The notes beneath the pieces were generated by a model. That model did not search any database. It saw only the letters and a list, made by a program, of their open reading frames with translations, and had not been told where the DNA came from. DNA of 64,000 nucleotides from Streptomyces umbrinus (GTDB lineage: Bacteria > Actinomycetota > Actinomycetes > Streptomycetales > Streptomycetaceae): positions 5,084,001-5,148,000 of the forward strand of contig NZ_JAUSZI010000002.1 in NCBI RefSeq assembly GCF_030817415.1. The letters run 5' to 3'. A program made the translations under genes and the position numbers. Below are positions 1-8,459 of the stretch, piece after piece (the stretch's first letter is position 1; each line of letters starts with the position of its first letter).

Positions 1-549
1 GTACCAGTTCGCCTTCACGGACGGCACGCCGTAGACCTTCGAGCCGGGCGGGGCGGCGAGCCGGTCGGCGACCTCCGCCTGCACCATCACGAGCGTGCGC
101 TCGATGGTGGGGAAGGTGTCGAGCATGTGCAGGAGTACCGGGACGGCGACGTTGTAGGGGAGGTTCGCGACGAGGGCGGTGGGGGCGGGGCCGGGGAGTT
201 CGGTCACCTGCATCGCGTCGGAGTGGACCAGCGCGAAGCGGTTCGCGCGGGTCGGCATGCGGGCGGTGATCGTCGCGGGGAGCGCGCTCGCGAGGACGTC
301 GTCGATCTCTACGGCGACTACGCGGTCGGCCGCCTCCAGCAGGGCGAGAGTCAGGGAGCCGAGGCCCGGGCCGACCTCGACGACCACGTCCTCGGGGCGG
401 ACTCCTGCGGTCCTCACGATGCGGCGCACGGTGTTGGCGTCGATGACGAAGTTCTGGCCGCGCTGCTTGGTGGGTCGTACGCCGAGGGCTTCCGCGAGCT
501 CGCGGATGTCGGCGGGACCCAGGAGGGCGTCGGAGGTGGGGCTGCTCAC
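1..549 (-). CDS. rsmA: 16S rRNA dimethyladenosine transferase RsmA/KsgA (3' end cut by window)
   Basis: This enzyme dimethylates two adjacent adenines in the 3' terminal hairpin of 16S rRNA with SAM during small-subunit maturation. The visible 183 codons begin at a GTG and give a protein starting [12 protein letters not shown]. They contain the [10 protein letters not shown] segment typical of the family, the SAM-binding [13 protein letters not shown] loop and the catalytic NLPYNV motif (N-L-P-Y). The C-terminal part lies beyond base 1. It is transcribed leftwards, downstream of the rpf gene and separated from it by about 295 bp. The start was chosen because no better in-frame start exists upstream and the N-terminus has normal length for actinobacterial KsgA. 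Identification is secure; only the start codon is open. Confidence 0.95.
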   Translation of the reverse strand, partial: MSSPTSDALLGPADIRELAEALGVRPTKQRGQNFVIDANTVRRIVRTAGVRPEDVVVEVGPGLGSLTLALLEAADRVVAVEIDDVLASALPATITARMPTRANRFALVHSDAMQVTELPGPAPTALVANLPYNVAVPVLLHMLDTFPTIERTLVMVQAEVADRLAAPPGSKVYGVPSVKANWY

Positions 550-844
550 GCCCCAAGGGTACGGGTGGGATGGGGCGGGCCCGTTTTTCGCCCCCGCCGC
601 CCCTACCCTCCCCCACTCTCGGCTTCGCTCGAGCGGGGGGACCCCCATCGTCACTAACTCAGGGGCTCCGCCCCCGAACCCCCAAAAGACTGCGCAGTTC
701 CCCGCGCCCCCAGGTCTTCAGGGGAGCGGGGAACTGCGCGACCAGCCACAACGAACCCGCACCCGACAACACACCCCACGGGGTCTGGGGCGGAGCCCCA
801 GATGGACGGGAATGGGTAGGGGCGGCGGGGGCGAGGAAAAGCCC
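550..844. other. Intergenic region rpf-rsmA with dispersed palindrome
   Basis: No convincing gene is present. The stretch is rich in C and G tracts and carries one copy of a long imperfect palindrome (listed separately), flanked by complementary ggggctccgcccc-type segments near 663 and 785. It could act as terminator for rpf and as leader for rsmA. Confidence 0.5.
692..739. repeat. Dispersed palindrome, copy A (gcgcagttccccgcgcccc family)
   Basis: The left arm GCGCAGTTCCCCGCGCCCC at 692-710 pairs with GGGGAGCGGGGAACTGCGC at 721-739 with one mismatch. The same sequence recurs at about 15729, 21321, 21394 and 31390, always between genes. It is a strong hairpin suited to transcription termination. 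The multiplicity suggests a dispersed extragenic element rather than a gene-specific terminator. Confidence 0.75.
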
Positions 845-2212
845 TCACCCCTGCAGCCGACCCCCACAATGCGGCCAAGGACTCGCCCCCCGCCGCACAT
901 ACAGCTTCTTCGCGCGGAACGTCTGTTCCGCGGCAGGGGCGTCCTGGGGGCGCCCGGAGCCACCGAGGCTGTGCCAGGTCCGGGTGTCGAACTGGTAGAG
1001 ACCCCCGTACGTGCCGGAGGAGTCCACCGCCCCAGGCCGCCCGCCCGACTCGCAGTGGGCCAACCCCTGCCAGTTCAGCCCGTCCGCCCCCTGCACGGAC
1101 GTGGGAAGCGGCCTCGTCCCCACCTTCACCACCTGCGCCTGAGGCAGCTCGACCACCTCGGCCCCAAGACGCCGAGGCCGCTCCTTCACCCCATTGACCG
1201 TACGAAAGGCGTACGTGACCCGCCGCAACCCCGCCCGCCCCGCCCGCTCGACGACCTCCGTCCCCCGGAACAGCCCGGGATCCTCCGTCCGCCGCACCTC
1301 GAAGGGGATCGGCTCCTCGCGGACCTCCTGCGTGCCGATGATCCGCATGACGGTCACCGTCTGCCCGTCCCGCGGAAAGCTCCCGGGCGACACGGACGTG
1401 GTGTCCTCCCCGTGCAGGGTGATCCCGGCGTCCGCCACGACCTCGCGGACGGTCGCCGCGTTCGTCCGGACCGTCCGCGCCCGCCCGTCCGCCATGACCG
1501 TCACGGTCCGCTCGGTACGGACGTCGAGCGCGAGCCCCTCCCGCCCGATCCGCCGGGAGCGCGGAACGGACACGTACGCGCCCTCCGAACGCACCCCGAA
1601 CTCCCGCAACGCGCCCTCCACGGTGTGGGCCGTGGTCCACACCCTGCTGCGCTGTCCGTCAAGGGTGAGGCGCACGGGCCGCCCGTACCGTACGGCCACC
1701 TCGTCCCCGCTGGTCAGCGCGGCTCCGGGGCCGGGCGCCACGATGTCGTGCGCGCCGATCTCGACGCCCTCGTCGGCGAGGAGTTCGGTCACGTCGTCCG
1801 CGAAGGTGTGCAGCGTGCGCGGCTTCCCGTCGACGTTCAGTTCGATCGCCTTGTCGTCGGCGACGAACGCGGTGGTGCCGCCGGCGAGGAACGCCACGAC
1901 GAGCGCCTGCGGCAGCAGCCGGCGCATGTCGGGCCGCTCGGCGCTCCTCCGCCGCCGCGCGGCCCGCCGGGCCTCGGCACGGCCGCCGGGGCTCGGCATC
2001 TCCAGCGTGGGCGGAATCTGCCGGGGAAGCGTCGGAGCCTCCGGCCCGCGCCAGCCCTCGGGGGCGTACTGGCCGCCGCCCCCGCTCACATCCCCGCCCC
2101 CGCCCACGTCCTCGTAGGCGGGCCGGTACGTGTCCGGCTGTCCGTGACCGTGACCGTACGGCTCAGGGATCTCGTACGCCGGGCCATACGTCTCGTACTG
2201 CGAATTGCTCAC
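845..2212 (-). CDS. rpfB: Resuscitation-promoting factor (DUF348 x3, G5, Rpf domain)
   Basis: This is a cell-wall lytic transglycosylase/muralytic enzyme that acts on peptidoglycan outside the cell, in spore germination and resuscitation. From a GTG at 2212 (GGAG about 9 bases upstream) the protein has 455 residues. A Gly/Pro/Tyr-rich cytoplasmic N-terminus is followed by a membrane segment (LLPQALVVAFLAGG, about residue 97-115). Three DUF348 repeats come next, then a G5 domain, and a C-terminal Rpf domain with the catalytic Glu in AHCESGG and a closing PWPHCGG. The architecture is that of RpfB. An upstream start at 2287 would add 25 residues without a ribosome site. It lies upstream of rsmA, as I recall for other streptomycetes. 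The gene symbol rests on domain architecture. Confidence 0.92.
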   Translation of the reverse strand: MSNSQYETYGPAYEIPEPYGHGHGQPDTYRPAYEDVGGGGDVSGGGGQYAPEGWRGPEAPTLPRQIPPTLEMPSPGGRAEARRAARRRRSAERPDMRRLLPQALVVAFLAGGTTAFVADDKAIELNVDGKPRTLHTFADDVTELLADEGVEIGAHDIVAPGPGAALTSGDEVAVRYGRPVRLTLDGQRSRVWTTAHTVEGALREFGVRSEGAYVSVPRSRRIGREGLALDVRTERTVTVMADGRARTVRTNAATVREVVADAGITLHGEDTTSVSPGSFPRDGQTVTVMRIIGTQEVREEPIPFEVRRTEDPGLFRGTEVVERAGRAGLRRVTYAFRTVNGVKERPRRLGAEVVELPQAQVVKVGTRPLPTSVQGADGLNWQGLAHCESGGRPGAVDSSGTYGGLYQFDTRTWHSLGGSGRPQDAPAAEQTFRAKKLYVRRGASPWPHCGGRLQG

Positions 2213-2353
2213 TACGACACGCTCCAGGGATCCGATCCGGATCGGGCCAGAGGAACCTAGCGGAGGGTTCGTCACTCTCCAAAGCATCGTGACTACGCTG
2301 TGTCGCGAGGTGTCCCCCGGCCGGACCCCCGGAGCGGGCCCTGTCGTTACGGC

Positions 2354-3226
2354 TCAGAAATCGAACGCGCGGGCCGTGTTCGCCGAGATCGCCGTCGCCA
2401 GCGCGTCCTCGTCCAGACCCCGTACGGCGGCCATGGCGCGGACCGTGACCGGAATGAGATACGGGGCGTTGGGCCGTCCGCGGTACGGCGCGGGGGTCAG
2501 GAAGGGCGCGTCGGTCTCGACGAGGACCAGTTCGAGCGGGGCCACGGCGAGGGCGTCGCGCAGCGGCTGGGCGTTCTTGAAGGTCATGTTCCCGGCGAAC
2601 GACATGTAGTAGCCGGCGCGGGCACAGATCTCCGCCATGGTGGCGTCACCGGAGTAGCAGTGGAAGACGGTCCGCTCGGGGGCGCCCTCCTCCTTCAGGA
2701 CCCGCAGCACGTCGGCGTGGGCGTCGCGGTCGTGGATGACCAGCGCCTTGCCGTGCCGCTTGGCGATCTCGATGTGGGCCCGGAAGGACCTCTCCTGGGC
2801 GGCCTTGCCCTCGGGGCCTGTGCGGAAGTAGTCGAGGCCGGTCTCGCCGACGCCCTTGACCTGCACAAGGGCCGCGAGCCGGTCGATCTCGGCGAGCGCC
2901 TCGTCCAGCGCGCCGTCGCCACCGGGCTGCCGGGCGCCCTGCCGGGACCTGCCTCCCCCAGGGTCGCCGTGCACGATCCGGGGGGCCTCGTTCGGGTGCA
3001 GCGCGACGGTCGCGTGGACGGCCTCGTGGTCGAGGGCGGTCTGCGCGGCCCAACGCGAGCCCTTCACGTCGCAGCCCACCTGGACGACCGTGGTCACACC
3101 GACCGACGCGGCCTTGGCGAGGCCCTCCTCGACCGTGCCGGACTGCATGTCGAGGTGGGTGTGCGAGTCGGCGACCGGCACCCGGAGCGGGGTCGGCGGG
3201 GGCGGGGCTTCGGCGTTGGAAGGCAT
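2354..3226 (-). CDS. tatD: TatD family metal-dependent hydrolase/DNase
   Basis: TatD-family proteins are TIM-barrel, divalent-metal-dependent 3'-5' DNases. The 290-residue product has the metal ligands in DSHTHLD near the N-terminus, VGETGLDYF, VIHDRDAH, VFHCYSG and the final VETDAPFLTPAPYRG signature. An insertion of about 18 Gly/Arg/Gln-rich residues (GDPGGGRSRQ...) sits after the TVALHPNEAPR strand. It looks like a linker rather than a catalytic part. The gene lies in the same direction as rpf, 141 bp upstream of it, and could share its transcript. The length is slightly above the usual 260-270 residues because of the insertion. Confidence 0.92.
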   Translation of the reverse strand: MPSNAEAPPPPTPLRVPVADSHTHLDMQSGTVEEGLAKAASVGVTTVVQVGCDVKGSRWAAQTALDHEAVHATVALHPNEAPRIVHGDPGGGRSRQGARQPGGDGALDEALAEIDRLAALVQVKGVGETGLDYFRTGPEGKAAQERSFRAHIEIAKRHGKALVIHDRDAHADVLRVLKEEGAPERTVFHCYSGDATMAEICARAGYYMSFAGNMTFKNAQPLRDALAVAPLELVLVETDAPFLTPAPYRGRPNAPYLIPVTVRAMAAVRGLDEDALATAISANTARAFDF

Positions 3227-3285
3227 GCACCGATCCTACGAAGCCCGGTCCTGCGAAGGGGGCCCCGGGAGGTCTCGGGAAGGAG

Positions 3286-3345
3286 GATGCCGGGCCCCAC
3301 GGTCCGCGAGGCGGGGGGAGGCCGCTGAACGTGGGGCCCGGCATC
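3286..3345 (-). terminator. Perfect 15-bp inverted repeat, terminator
   Basis: GATGCCGGGCCCCAC (3286-3300) is exactly complementary to GTGGGGCCCGGCATC (3331-3345), with a 30-base spacer. It lies just downstream of the leftward zinc-ribbon gene ending at 3364 and before tatD, so it probably ends the upstream transcript. Confidence 0.7.
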
Positions 3346-3363
3346 GGGCGGCGAACCGGAGGA

Positions 3364-3810
3364 TCAGCTCGCCCTGCGGTGGTGGAACGGGTGCAGCAGA
3401 TCGGAGAGGTGCCAGTGGTGACGCTCCTCGGCCGCTGACGGCTCCGCGTTCTCCGCCGTCTCCGGTGTCTCGGCGTCCGGGGCCTTCCGCGGCCTTACGG
3501 GCGTCGGCGGGCGCAGCGAGTTCTGCGCCGAGGAGACCTGCCCCGCGCGCATGATGCGGACGACATGGCCGTCGCAGTTCTGACAGCTGGGCCGGCTCAG
3601 CGGCGACGGCACGACCCGGCCGTCGGCCACGTACATGACGAATTCGGTGCCCTCGGCGTCGAGGTGGTGCTCGATCTCGTACGACTGCTCCCAGCCGTGC
3701 CCGCAGCGCATGCAGGCGAAGGAGTACGACTCATGGACTATGTCGGTCGCCGTGGTGCGGTGGCCAGGATCTCCAGTGATCTGCCCGGTCTGACCTGCGA
3801 TCTCACTCAT
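3364..3810 (-). CDS. Conserved hypothetical zinc-ribbon protein
   Basis: The function is unknown. The 148-residue product carries two Cys pairs, FACMRCGHGW and RPSCQNCDGH, spaced about 47 residues apart, which together should bind one zinc. The C-terminal half is Pro/Glu/Ala-rich and ends in a His-rich HHWHLSDLLHPFHHRR segment. The ATG at 3810 is preceded by AGGAG at a good distance; an in-frame start at 3855 lacks one. The gene sits between tatD and rsmI in the conserved block. The zinc fold is inferred from the Cys pattern only. Confidence 0.8.
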   Translation of the reverse strand: MSEIAGQTGQITGDPGHRTTATDIVHESYSFACMRCGHGWEQSYEIEHHLDAEGTEFVMYVADGRVVPSPLSRPSCQNCDGHVVRIMRAGQVSSAQNSLRPPTPVRPRKAPDAETPETAENAEPSAAEERHHWHLSDLLHPFHHRRAS

Positions 3811-4062
3811 GCCAGCTCCTCTTGTCCGCTGGACTAGGACGGGTGCGTCCTTCAACCAGTGGACGCCTCCGCAGGCCGATGCGCACCAGACCTGTCGAGT
3901 GTTGGAGCCGTCTTGGCCTTTCCTTGTCGGAGCGCCCTCGGAACACGGTCTGAGCTTTGCTTTTCGCGATCGTCCTTTGCCCGCTCATGGGGTCGGGCGC
4001 GGCCGCCCAAACAGGAGTTCGGGCACGGCGGCTCGCTCAGGGATTCGGGCGCAGCCGCCCGC

Positions 4063-4917
4063 TCAGGGATTCGGGTGCGCCGCGTTCTTCGACGCGACGA
4101 CCGCGTCGAAGACCTCGCGCTTGGGCAGCCCCGCGTCGGCTGCCACGGCGGCGATCGCCTCCTTGCGCCGCTCCCCCGCCTCCTCGCGCACCCGCACCCT
4201 GCGCACCAGTTCCTCGGCGTCGAGCGACTCGACGGTCTCCGGGGCGCCCTCCACGACGACGGTGATCTCGCCGCGCACCCCTTCGGCGGCCCAGGCGGCG
4301 AGTTCGCCCAGCGGCCCGCGCCTGACCTCCTCGTACGTCTTGGTCAGTTCGCGGCAGACGGCGGCCCGCCGGTCCTCGCCGAACACCTCGGCCATCGCGG
4401 CGAGTGTGTCGTCGAGGCGGTGCGGCGCCTCGAAGTAGACGAGCGTGCGCCGCTCGACCTCGTTCTCCCGCAGCCGCGACAGCCGCTCGCCGGCCTTCCT
4501 CGGCAGGAATCCCTCGAAGCAGAAGCGGTCGACGGGCAGCCCGGACAGCGCGAGCGCGGTGAGTACCGCGGAGGGTCCGGGGACGGCCGTGACCTTGATG
4601 TCCTTCTCCACCGCGGCGGCGACGAGCCGGTATCCCGGGTCGGACACGGACGGCATCCCGGCGTCCGTGACGAGCAGCACGCGCGCCCCGCCCACCAGTG
4701 CCTCGACCAGCTCGGGCGTACGCGCGGTCTCGTTCCCCTCGAAGTACGAGACGACCCGCCCGGACGGCTGTACGTTCAGCGCCTGCGTCAGCCGACGCAG
4801 CCGCCGGGTGTCCTCGGCGGCGATGACGTCGGCCCCCGCCAACTCGGCCGTCAGCCGGGGCGGTGCGTCCGCGATGTCCCCGATGGGCGTGCCTGCGAGT
4901 ACAAGGGTTCCTGTCAC
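4063..4917 (-). CDS. rsmI: 16S rRNA (cytidine-2'-O)-methyltransferase RsmI
   Basis: RsmI 2'-O-methylates a cytidine (C1402 in E. coli numbering) in the ribosomal decoding centre. The 284-residue product starts VTGTLVLAGTPIGDIAD and shows the tetrapyrrole-methylase fold with AEDTRR, SYFEGNE, VTDAGMPSVSDPG and VPGPSA motifs, followed by FEGFLPRKAGER. The GTG at 4917 fits the family N-terminus; starting at 4953 would add 12 residues. The last codons overlap a 16-bp direct repeat (CGCTCAGGGATTCGGG at 4034-4049 and 4060-4075), a small duplication spanning the stop codon. It is divergent from pmt with only 62 bp between the starts, as I recall for S. coelicolor. Confidence 0.94.
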   Translation of the reverse strand: MTGTLVLAGTPIGDIADAPPRLTAELAGADVIAAEDTRRLRRLTQALNVQPSGRVVSYFEGNETARTPELVEALVGGARVLLVTDAGMPSVSDPGYRLVAAAVEKDIKVTAVPGPSAVLTALALSGLPVDRFCFEGFLPRKAGERLSRLRENEVERRTLVYFEAPHRLDDTLAAMAEVFGEDRRAAVCRELTKTYEEVRRGPLGELAAWAAEGVRGEITVVVEGAPETVESLDAEELVRRVRVREEAGERRKEAIAAVAADAGLPKREVFDAVVASKNAAHPNP

Positions 4918-4967
4918 GGTTCCATCCTCGCAGGGGCGGCCCACGGGACTCACACAGACCTGTTCCC

Positions 4968-4973
4968 TACGAT
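4968..4973 (+). promoter_or_regulatory. -10-like TACGAT for leaderless pmt
   Basis: TACGAT lies 6 bases before the GTG of pmt and there is no ribosome-binding site. This spacing is the pattern of leaderless streptomycete transcripts, where transcription starts at the start codon. Confidence 0.5.
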
Positions 4974-4979
4974 GGCGCG

Positions 4980-6722
4980 GTGACCAGTACCGCGTCCTCC
5001 ACGGACACCCGGCAGGGACAGGGCGTCGAAGACCAGCGGCCGTCGTGGCAACAGCGGCTGCGCCGGTTCGGCTACACGGCCCCGCCCAGAAGCGATGTCC
5101 GCGAACGCCTGGTGCCCGCGTACACCGAGCCCAGCCCGCGACTGTGGGCGGCGATCGGGCTCCGCCGGGAGGCAGCCGAACGCCTCGTCCGCTGGTCGGC
5201 GTGGGGAGGGCCGCTGCTCGTCACGCTGATCGCGGGCGTGATGCGGTTCTGGAACCTCGGCGGCCCGAAGGCGGTGATATTCGACGAGACGTACTACGCC
5301 AAGGACGCCTGGGCGCTCATCCACCGCGGGTACGAGGTCAACTGGGCGAAGAACGCCAACGAGCTGATCCTGCAGAACGGCGGCGACGTCAGGATCCCGA
5401 CGGACGCCGCCTACGTCGTCCACCCGCCCGTCGGCAAGTACGTCATCGGGCTCGGCGAGTGGATGTTCGGGTTCACACCGTTCGGCTGGCGGTTCATGAC
5501 GGCGCTGCTCGGCACGCTGTCGGTGCTGATGCTGTGCCGGATCGGCCGCAGGATCTTCCGCTCGACGTTCCTGGGCTGCCTGGCGGGCGCCCTGATGGCG
5601 GTCGACGGCCTGCACTTCGTGATGAGCCGCACCGCGCTGCTCGACCAGGTGCTGATGTTCTTCGTCCTGGCGGCCTTCGGCGCTCTGCTCATCGACCGCG
5701 ACAAGGTCCGAGAACGCCTCGCCGCCGCGCTCCCACCGGACGCCGACGGCCTCGTACGCCCGGACGCGCGCATCGCCGAGGAAACACTCCTGGGCCGCCG
5801 CCCCTGGCGCCTGGCGGCGGGACTTCTGCTCGGCCTCGCCATCGGCACGAAGTGGAACGGCCTGTACTTCCTCGTCGCGTTCGGCCTGCTGACGGTCCTG
5901 TGGGACGTCGGCTCCCGCCGGGTCGCGGGCGCCCGCCGCCCTCACCTGGCGGTCCTCAAGCACGACGTGGGCTGGGCGTTCCTTTGCACGGTCCCGGTAG
6001 CGATCGCCACGTACATCGTGTCGTGGACGGGCTGGTTCCTCTCCGCCACCAACGGCAAGGGCGGCTACTACCGCGACTGGGCCACGGCCGACGGCCGCAC
6101 CAGCAACTGGTCCTGGCTGTTCCCCGACTGGTGGCGCAGCCTGTGGCACTACGAGACCCAGGTGTACGACTTCCACGTCGGCCTGCACTCCCCGCACACC
6201 TACCAGTCGAACCCGTGGAGCTGGATCGTCACCGGGCGCCCGGTCTCGTACTTCTACGAGTCGCCGCTGCCCGGCAAGGACGGCTGCCCGACGGACGCGG
6301 GCGAGAAGTGCGCCCGCGAGGTCCTCGCCCTCGGCACGCCCATGCTCTGGTGGGCGGCCGCCTTCGCCGTCCTCTACGTCCTGTGGCGCTGGCTCTTCCG
6401 CCGCGACTGGCGCGCGGGCGCGATCGCCTGCGGCGTAGTGGCCGGCTACCTCCCCTGGTTCCTCTACCAGGAACGCACGATCTTCTTCTTCTACGCCGTC
6501 GTCTTCCTCCCCTTCCTCTGCCTGGCCGTCGCCATGATGATCGGCGCCATCCTCGGCCCTCCCGGCTCCACAGAACGCCGCCGCGTCATCGGCGCGGCCA
6601 CGGCGGGAGTCCTGGTACTGCTGATCGCCTGGAACTTCATCTACTTCTGGCCGATCTACACGGGCGAGGCGATTCCTATCGACAGTTGGCGGTCGCGGAT
6701 GTGGCTGGATACGTGGGTTTAG
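4980..6722 (+). CDS. pmt: Protein O-mannosyltransferase (GT39, PMT)
   Basis: This integral membrane enzyme transfers mannose from polyprenyl-phosphate-mannose to Ser/Thr of secreted proteins on the outer face of the membrane. In S. coelicolor the orthologue is needed for phiC31 infection. The 580-residue protein has about ten hydrophobic segments. The catalytic Asp-Glu pair of the first external loop is visible (IFDETYYAKDAW, D102/E103), followed by HPPVGKY and the SRTALLDQ segment. The C-terminal half contains the W-rich SNWSWLFPDWWRSLWHY loop. The GTG at 4980 was chosen over upstream in-frame starts, which would overlap rsmI. Transcription is probably leaderless. Confidence 0.93.
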   Translation: MTSTASSTDTRQGQGVEDQRPSWQQRLRRFGYTAPPRSDVRERLVPAYTEPSPRLWAAIGLRREAAERLVRWSAWGGPLLVTLIAGVMRFWNLGGPKAVIFDETYYAKDAWALIHRGYEVNWAKNANELILQNGGDVRIPTDAAYVVHPPVGKYVIGLGEWMFGFTPFGWRFMTALLGTLSVLMLCRIGRRIFRSTFLGCLAGALMAVDGLHFVMSRTALLDQVLMFFVLAAFGALLIDRDKVRERLAAALPPDADGLVRPDARIAEETLLGRRPWRLAAGLLLGLAIGTKWNGLYFLVAFGLLTVLWDVGSRRVAGARRPHLAVLKHDVGWAFLCTVPVAIATYIVSWTGWFLSATNGKGGYYRDWATADGRTSNWSWLFPDWWRSLWHYETQVYDFHVGLHSPHTYQSNPWSWIVTGRPVSYFYESPLPGKDGCPTDAGEKCAREVLALGTPMLWWAAAFAVLYVLWRWLFRRDWRAGAIACGVVAGYLPWFLYQERTIFFFYAVVFLPFLCLAVAMMIGAILGPPGSTERRRVIGAATAGVLVLLIAWNFIYFWPIYTGEAIPIDSWRSRMWLDTWV

Positions 6723-7130
6723 CCGGGCGGACACACCACGTTGGCGCGGCGGCCCGCTACGCCAACGCGGGTGTCGGCGGTCCTCAGCGGCTGTCGCCAG
6801 TCACCTTCGATTCCCGACCTGCTGTTTCCTTCAACACCTGCACCATTGCCCGTTAGCAGAAAGCTCGCGACGTTTCACTGAGTTCAACGTCGACAGACGC
6901 TCATACGCCAGGTTTCGCTACCCCCACAAGCTTGCTACCTGGACTTTCGCCTTCCTTCGCCATGCAAACGCCAGGGTTAGCCAGACGATGCACTAACGAC
7001 AAAAGCCGCAAGTTGACCAACTGCCCGCCCGCAAGGGCTTGATGGACGCCGTTGACTTGGGGTTATCTCACCTAGTAGCACGCCAGGAAAGCAGACCTAT
7101 GGCGCTCCGACCTCCTCGTGTACGCACAAA

Positions 7131-7165
7131 AGCCTGGCTTCGGGGATGTAGCCCAAAGCCAGGCT
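7131..7165. terminator. 10-bp perfect hairpin
   Basis: AGCCTGGCTT (7131-7140) pairs exactly with AAGCCAGGCT (7156-7165) around a 15-base loop. There is no gene on either side within 200 bp, so what it terminates is unclear. Confidence 0.5.
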
Positions 7166-7186
7166 CGTGCGCGAGGTGGGGTGGGT

Positions 7187-7209
7187 CCGGCCGAGTAAGC
7201 GTCGGCCGG
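7187..7209. repeat. 8-bp perfect inverted repeat
   Basis: CCGGCCGA (7187-7194) and TCGGCCGG (7202-7209) are exactly complementary with a 7-base loop. It lies close to the preceding hairpin and could form a second stem of the same structure. Confidence 0.4.
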
Positions 7210-7254
7210 GCTCACTCATCTGCCCGACCAGCCGTCCGGCTCACCCCTCATGCG

Positions 7255-7380
7255 TCACAGAAAGTGTTCGACGCATCCCGCGATGGCAGTGATCGCTGTG
7301 AGGAACAGTGCCGCCAGCTGCTCCCAGTCCGGTCGCTGGCAGCGCCTGCGACACCTTCCCCGCCTCGTCGATCGCTCCAT
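7255..7380 (-). CDS. Possible small protein with hydrophobic C-terminus (41 residues)
   Basis: I do not recognise this ORF. From an ATG at 7380 it encodes a basic, Arg/Cys-rich N-terminus (MERSTRRGRCRRRC) followed by PDWEQLAALFLTAITAI and an ending CVEHFL. The switch from a strongly basic segment to a hydrophobic helix looks less random than neighbouring frames. The ribosome-binding site is weak. It may be a real small gene of the accessory region or chance. Confidence 0.25.
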   Translation of the reverse strand: MERSTRRGRCRRRCQRPDWEQLAALFLTAITAIAGCVEHFL

Positions 7381-7691
7381 CTCGCCCGGCCCCCTGTCTC
7401 TCGACGTCCCCAACCGTGTTGGGACCTGCCCGACTTGGGCAGGCGTTCCGGGAGAGACGGCACCGGGCGTCTCGCAACTTACCGGCGCGCCAGGTATCCG
7501 CTCGACCGAGCTCACTATTCGCCAGCATCCGTCAGGCTCAACTACGGGGAAAGCCAGGCGCCTTGTCGACGCGCCACTGTGAGATTCAGTGCTCCGAGCA
7601 CGGCAACTGGTTGCTGGGGAGGAATTCCGCGTGCGTCTGCCCGTTCGTCTCTGGGGGCGGGAACCGTCAGCGGACTACTTGCCGGGAAGCC

Positions 7692-7697
7692 GTAGGG
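7692..7697 (+). promoter_or_regulatory. -10-like TAGGGT before leaderless HAD gene
   Basis: TAGGGT is followed 8 bases later by the GTG at 7706, with no ribosome-binding site between. This is consistent with leaderless initiation. Confidence 0.35.
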
Positions 7698-7705
7698 TTC
7701 CCAGG

Positions 7706-8347
7706 GTGATTGCGACCATCGTCCTCGACGTCGGCGAGACCATCGTCCGCGACGACCGCTACTGGAATTCCTGGGCCGACTGGCTGGACATTCCTCGCCA
7801 CACTCTCTCCGCCCTCGTCGGTGCCGTCGTCGCCCAGGGCCGGGACAATGCCGATGCCGTGCGTCTCGCCAGACCTGGGATCGATCTCCCCGCCGAGTAC
7901 CGGGCACGCGAGGCCGCAGGCCGTGGCGAGGTGCTCGACGAAACGGATCTCTACGACGACGTCCGTCCGGCGCTGTCCGGGCTTCGCAAGCTCGGGATCC
8001 GTGTCGTCGTCGCCGGCAACCAGACCTCGCGCGCGGGCGAACTGCTGCGCGCCCTCGATCTGCCCGCGGACCTGGTTGTGACGTCGGGTGAGTGGGGCGT
8101 GGCCAAGCCTCAGCCGGAGTTCTTCGAGCGCGTTCTGGAGGTTGCTGGGGCGACGCCGGAACAGACGGTGTACGTCGGCGACCACCCGGCCAACGACATC
8201 TTCCCCGCGAAGGCGGTCGGGCTACGAGTGGCGCACATCCGCCGTGGGCCCTGGGGGCACCTGTGGGCGGACGACCCGGAGGTGATGGCGGCGGCGGACT
8301 GGCGCATCGACAGCCTCACCCAGCTCACGTCGATCATCGCGGACTGA
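7706..8347 (+). CDS. HAD-superfamily hydrolase
   Basis: A 213-residue HAD-family phosphatase-like protein. Motif I reads VLDVGETIVRD, so the nucleophilic Asp is present but the usual second Asp of DxD is Gly. A motif II-like segment reads VVAGNQTS, motif III carries Lys in GVAKPQPEFF, and motif IV is YVGDHPANDIFPAKAVG. The substrate is unknown. The GTG start is favoured because it places the catalytic Asp at the usual distance (about residue 7) from the N-terminus. It precedes an XRE regulator, and a strong inverted repeat separates the two. This pairing suggests a regulatory or accessory role rather than housekeeping. Confidence 0.85.
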   Translation: MIATIVLDVGETIVRDDRYWNSWADWLDIPRHTLSALVGAVVAQGRDNADAVRLARPGIDLPAEYRAREAAGRGEVLDETDLYDDVRPALSGLRKLGIRVVVAGNQTSRAGELLRALDLPADLVVTSGEWGVAKPQPEFFERVLEVAGATPEQTVYVGDHPANDIFPAKAVGLRVAHIRRGPWGHLWADDPEVMAAADWRIDSLTQLTSIIAD

Positions 8348-8366
8348 CGGCCACACAAAAGGTCCT

Positions 8367-8398
8367 CGAATTCGCCCAGGACTTGCTGGGCGAATTCG
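8367..8398. promoter_or_regulatory. Perfect 12-bp inverted repeat between HAD and XRE genes
   Basis: CGAATTCGCCCA (8367-8378) is exactly complementary to TGGGCGAATTCG (8387-8398) with an 8-base loop. It is 20 bases after the HAD stop and about 60 bases before the XRE start, close to a possible -10 (TACCGT, 8424-8429). It could be the HAD terminator or the autoregulatory operator of the XRE protein. The AT-containing arms and lack of a T-tract favour an operator slightly. Confidence 0.6.
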
Positions 8399-8459
8399 CG
8401 TGTGCGCTGCGTATCCGTACGGGTACCGTCCGGAGCAGACGCACCGAACTGGAGCCTGT

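Larger units (their letters stand above)
6723..7705. other. Gene-poor, lower-GC stretch with hairpins; possible remnant of an inserted element
   Basis: About 980 bp without a convincing full-length gene. Bases 6830-7130 are visibly poorer in GC than the flanks, and the six frames are closed at short intervals, unlike normal Streptomyces coding DNA. Two hairpins (7131-7165 and 7187-7209) and one weak small ORF (7255-7380, minus) are listed separately. No integrase, transposase or tRNA end could be recognised. A decayed end of an integrated element is an inference from composition and position. Confidence 0.4.

Noticed and set aside
179..2260. A 693-codon plus-strand frame covering rpf
   Set aside because: The translation is Pro/Arg-rich and without domains; the opposite strand carries a complete RpfB.
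6800..6830. A TTCGATTCCCGA stretch resembling a tRNA T-arm or att core
   Set aside because: No complementary stem and no other tRNA part could be found around it.
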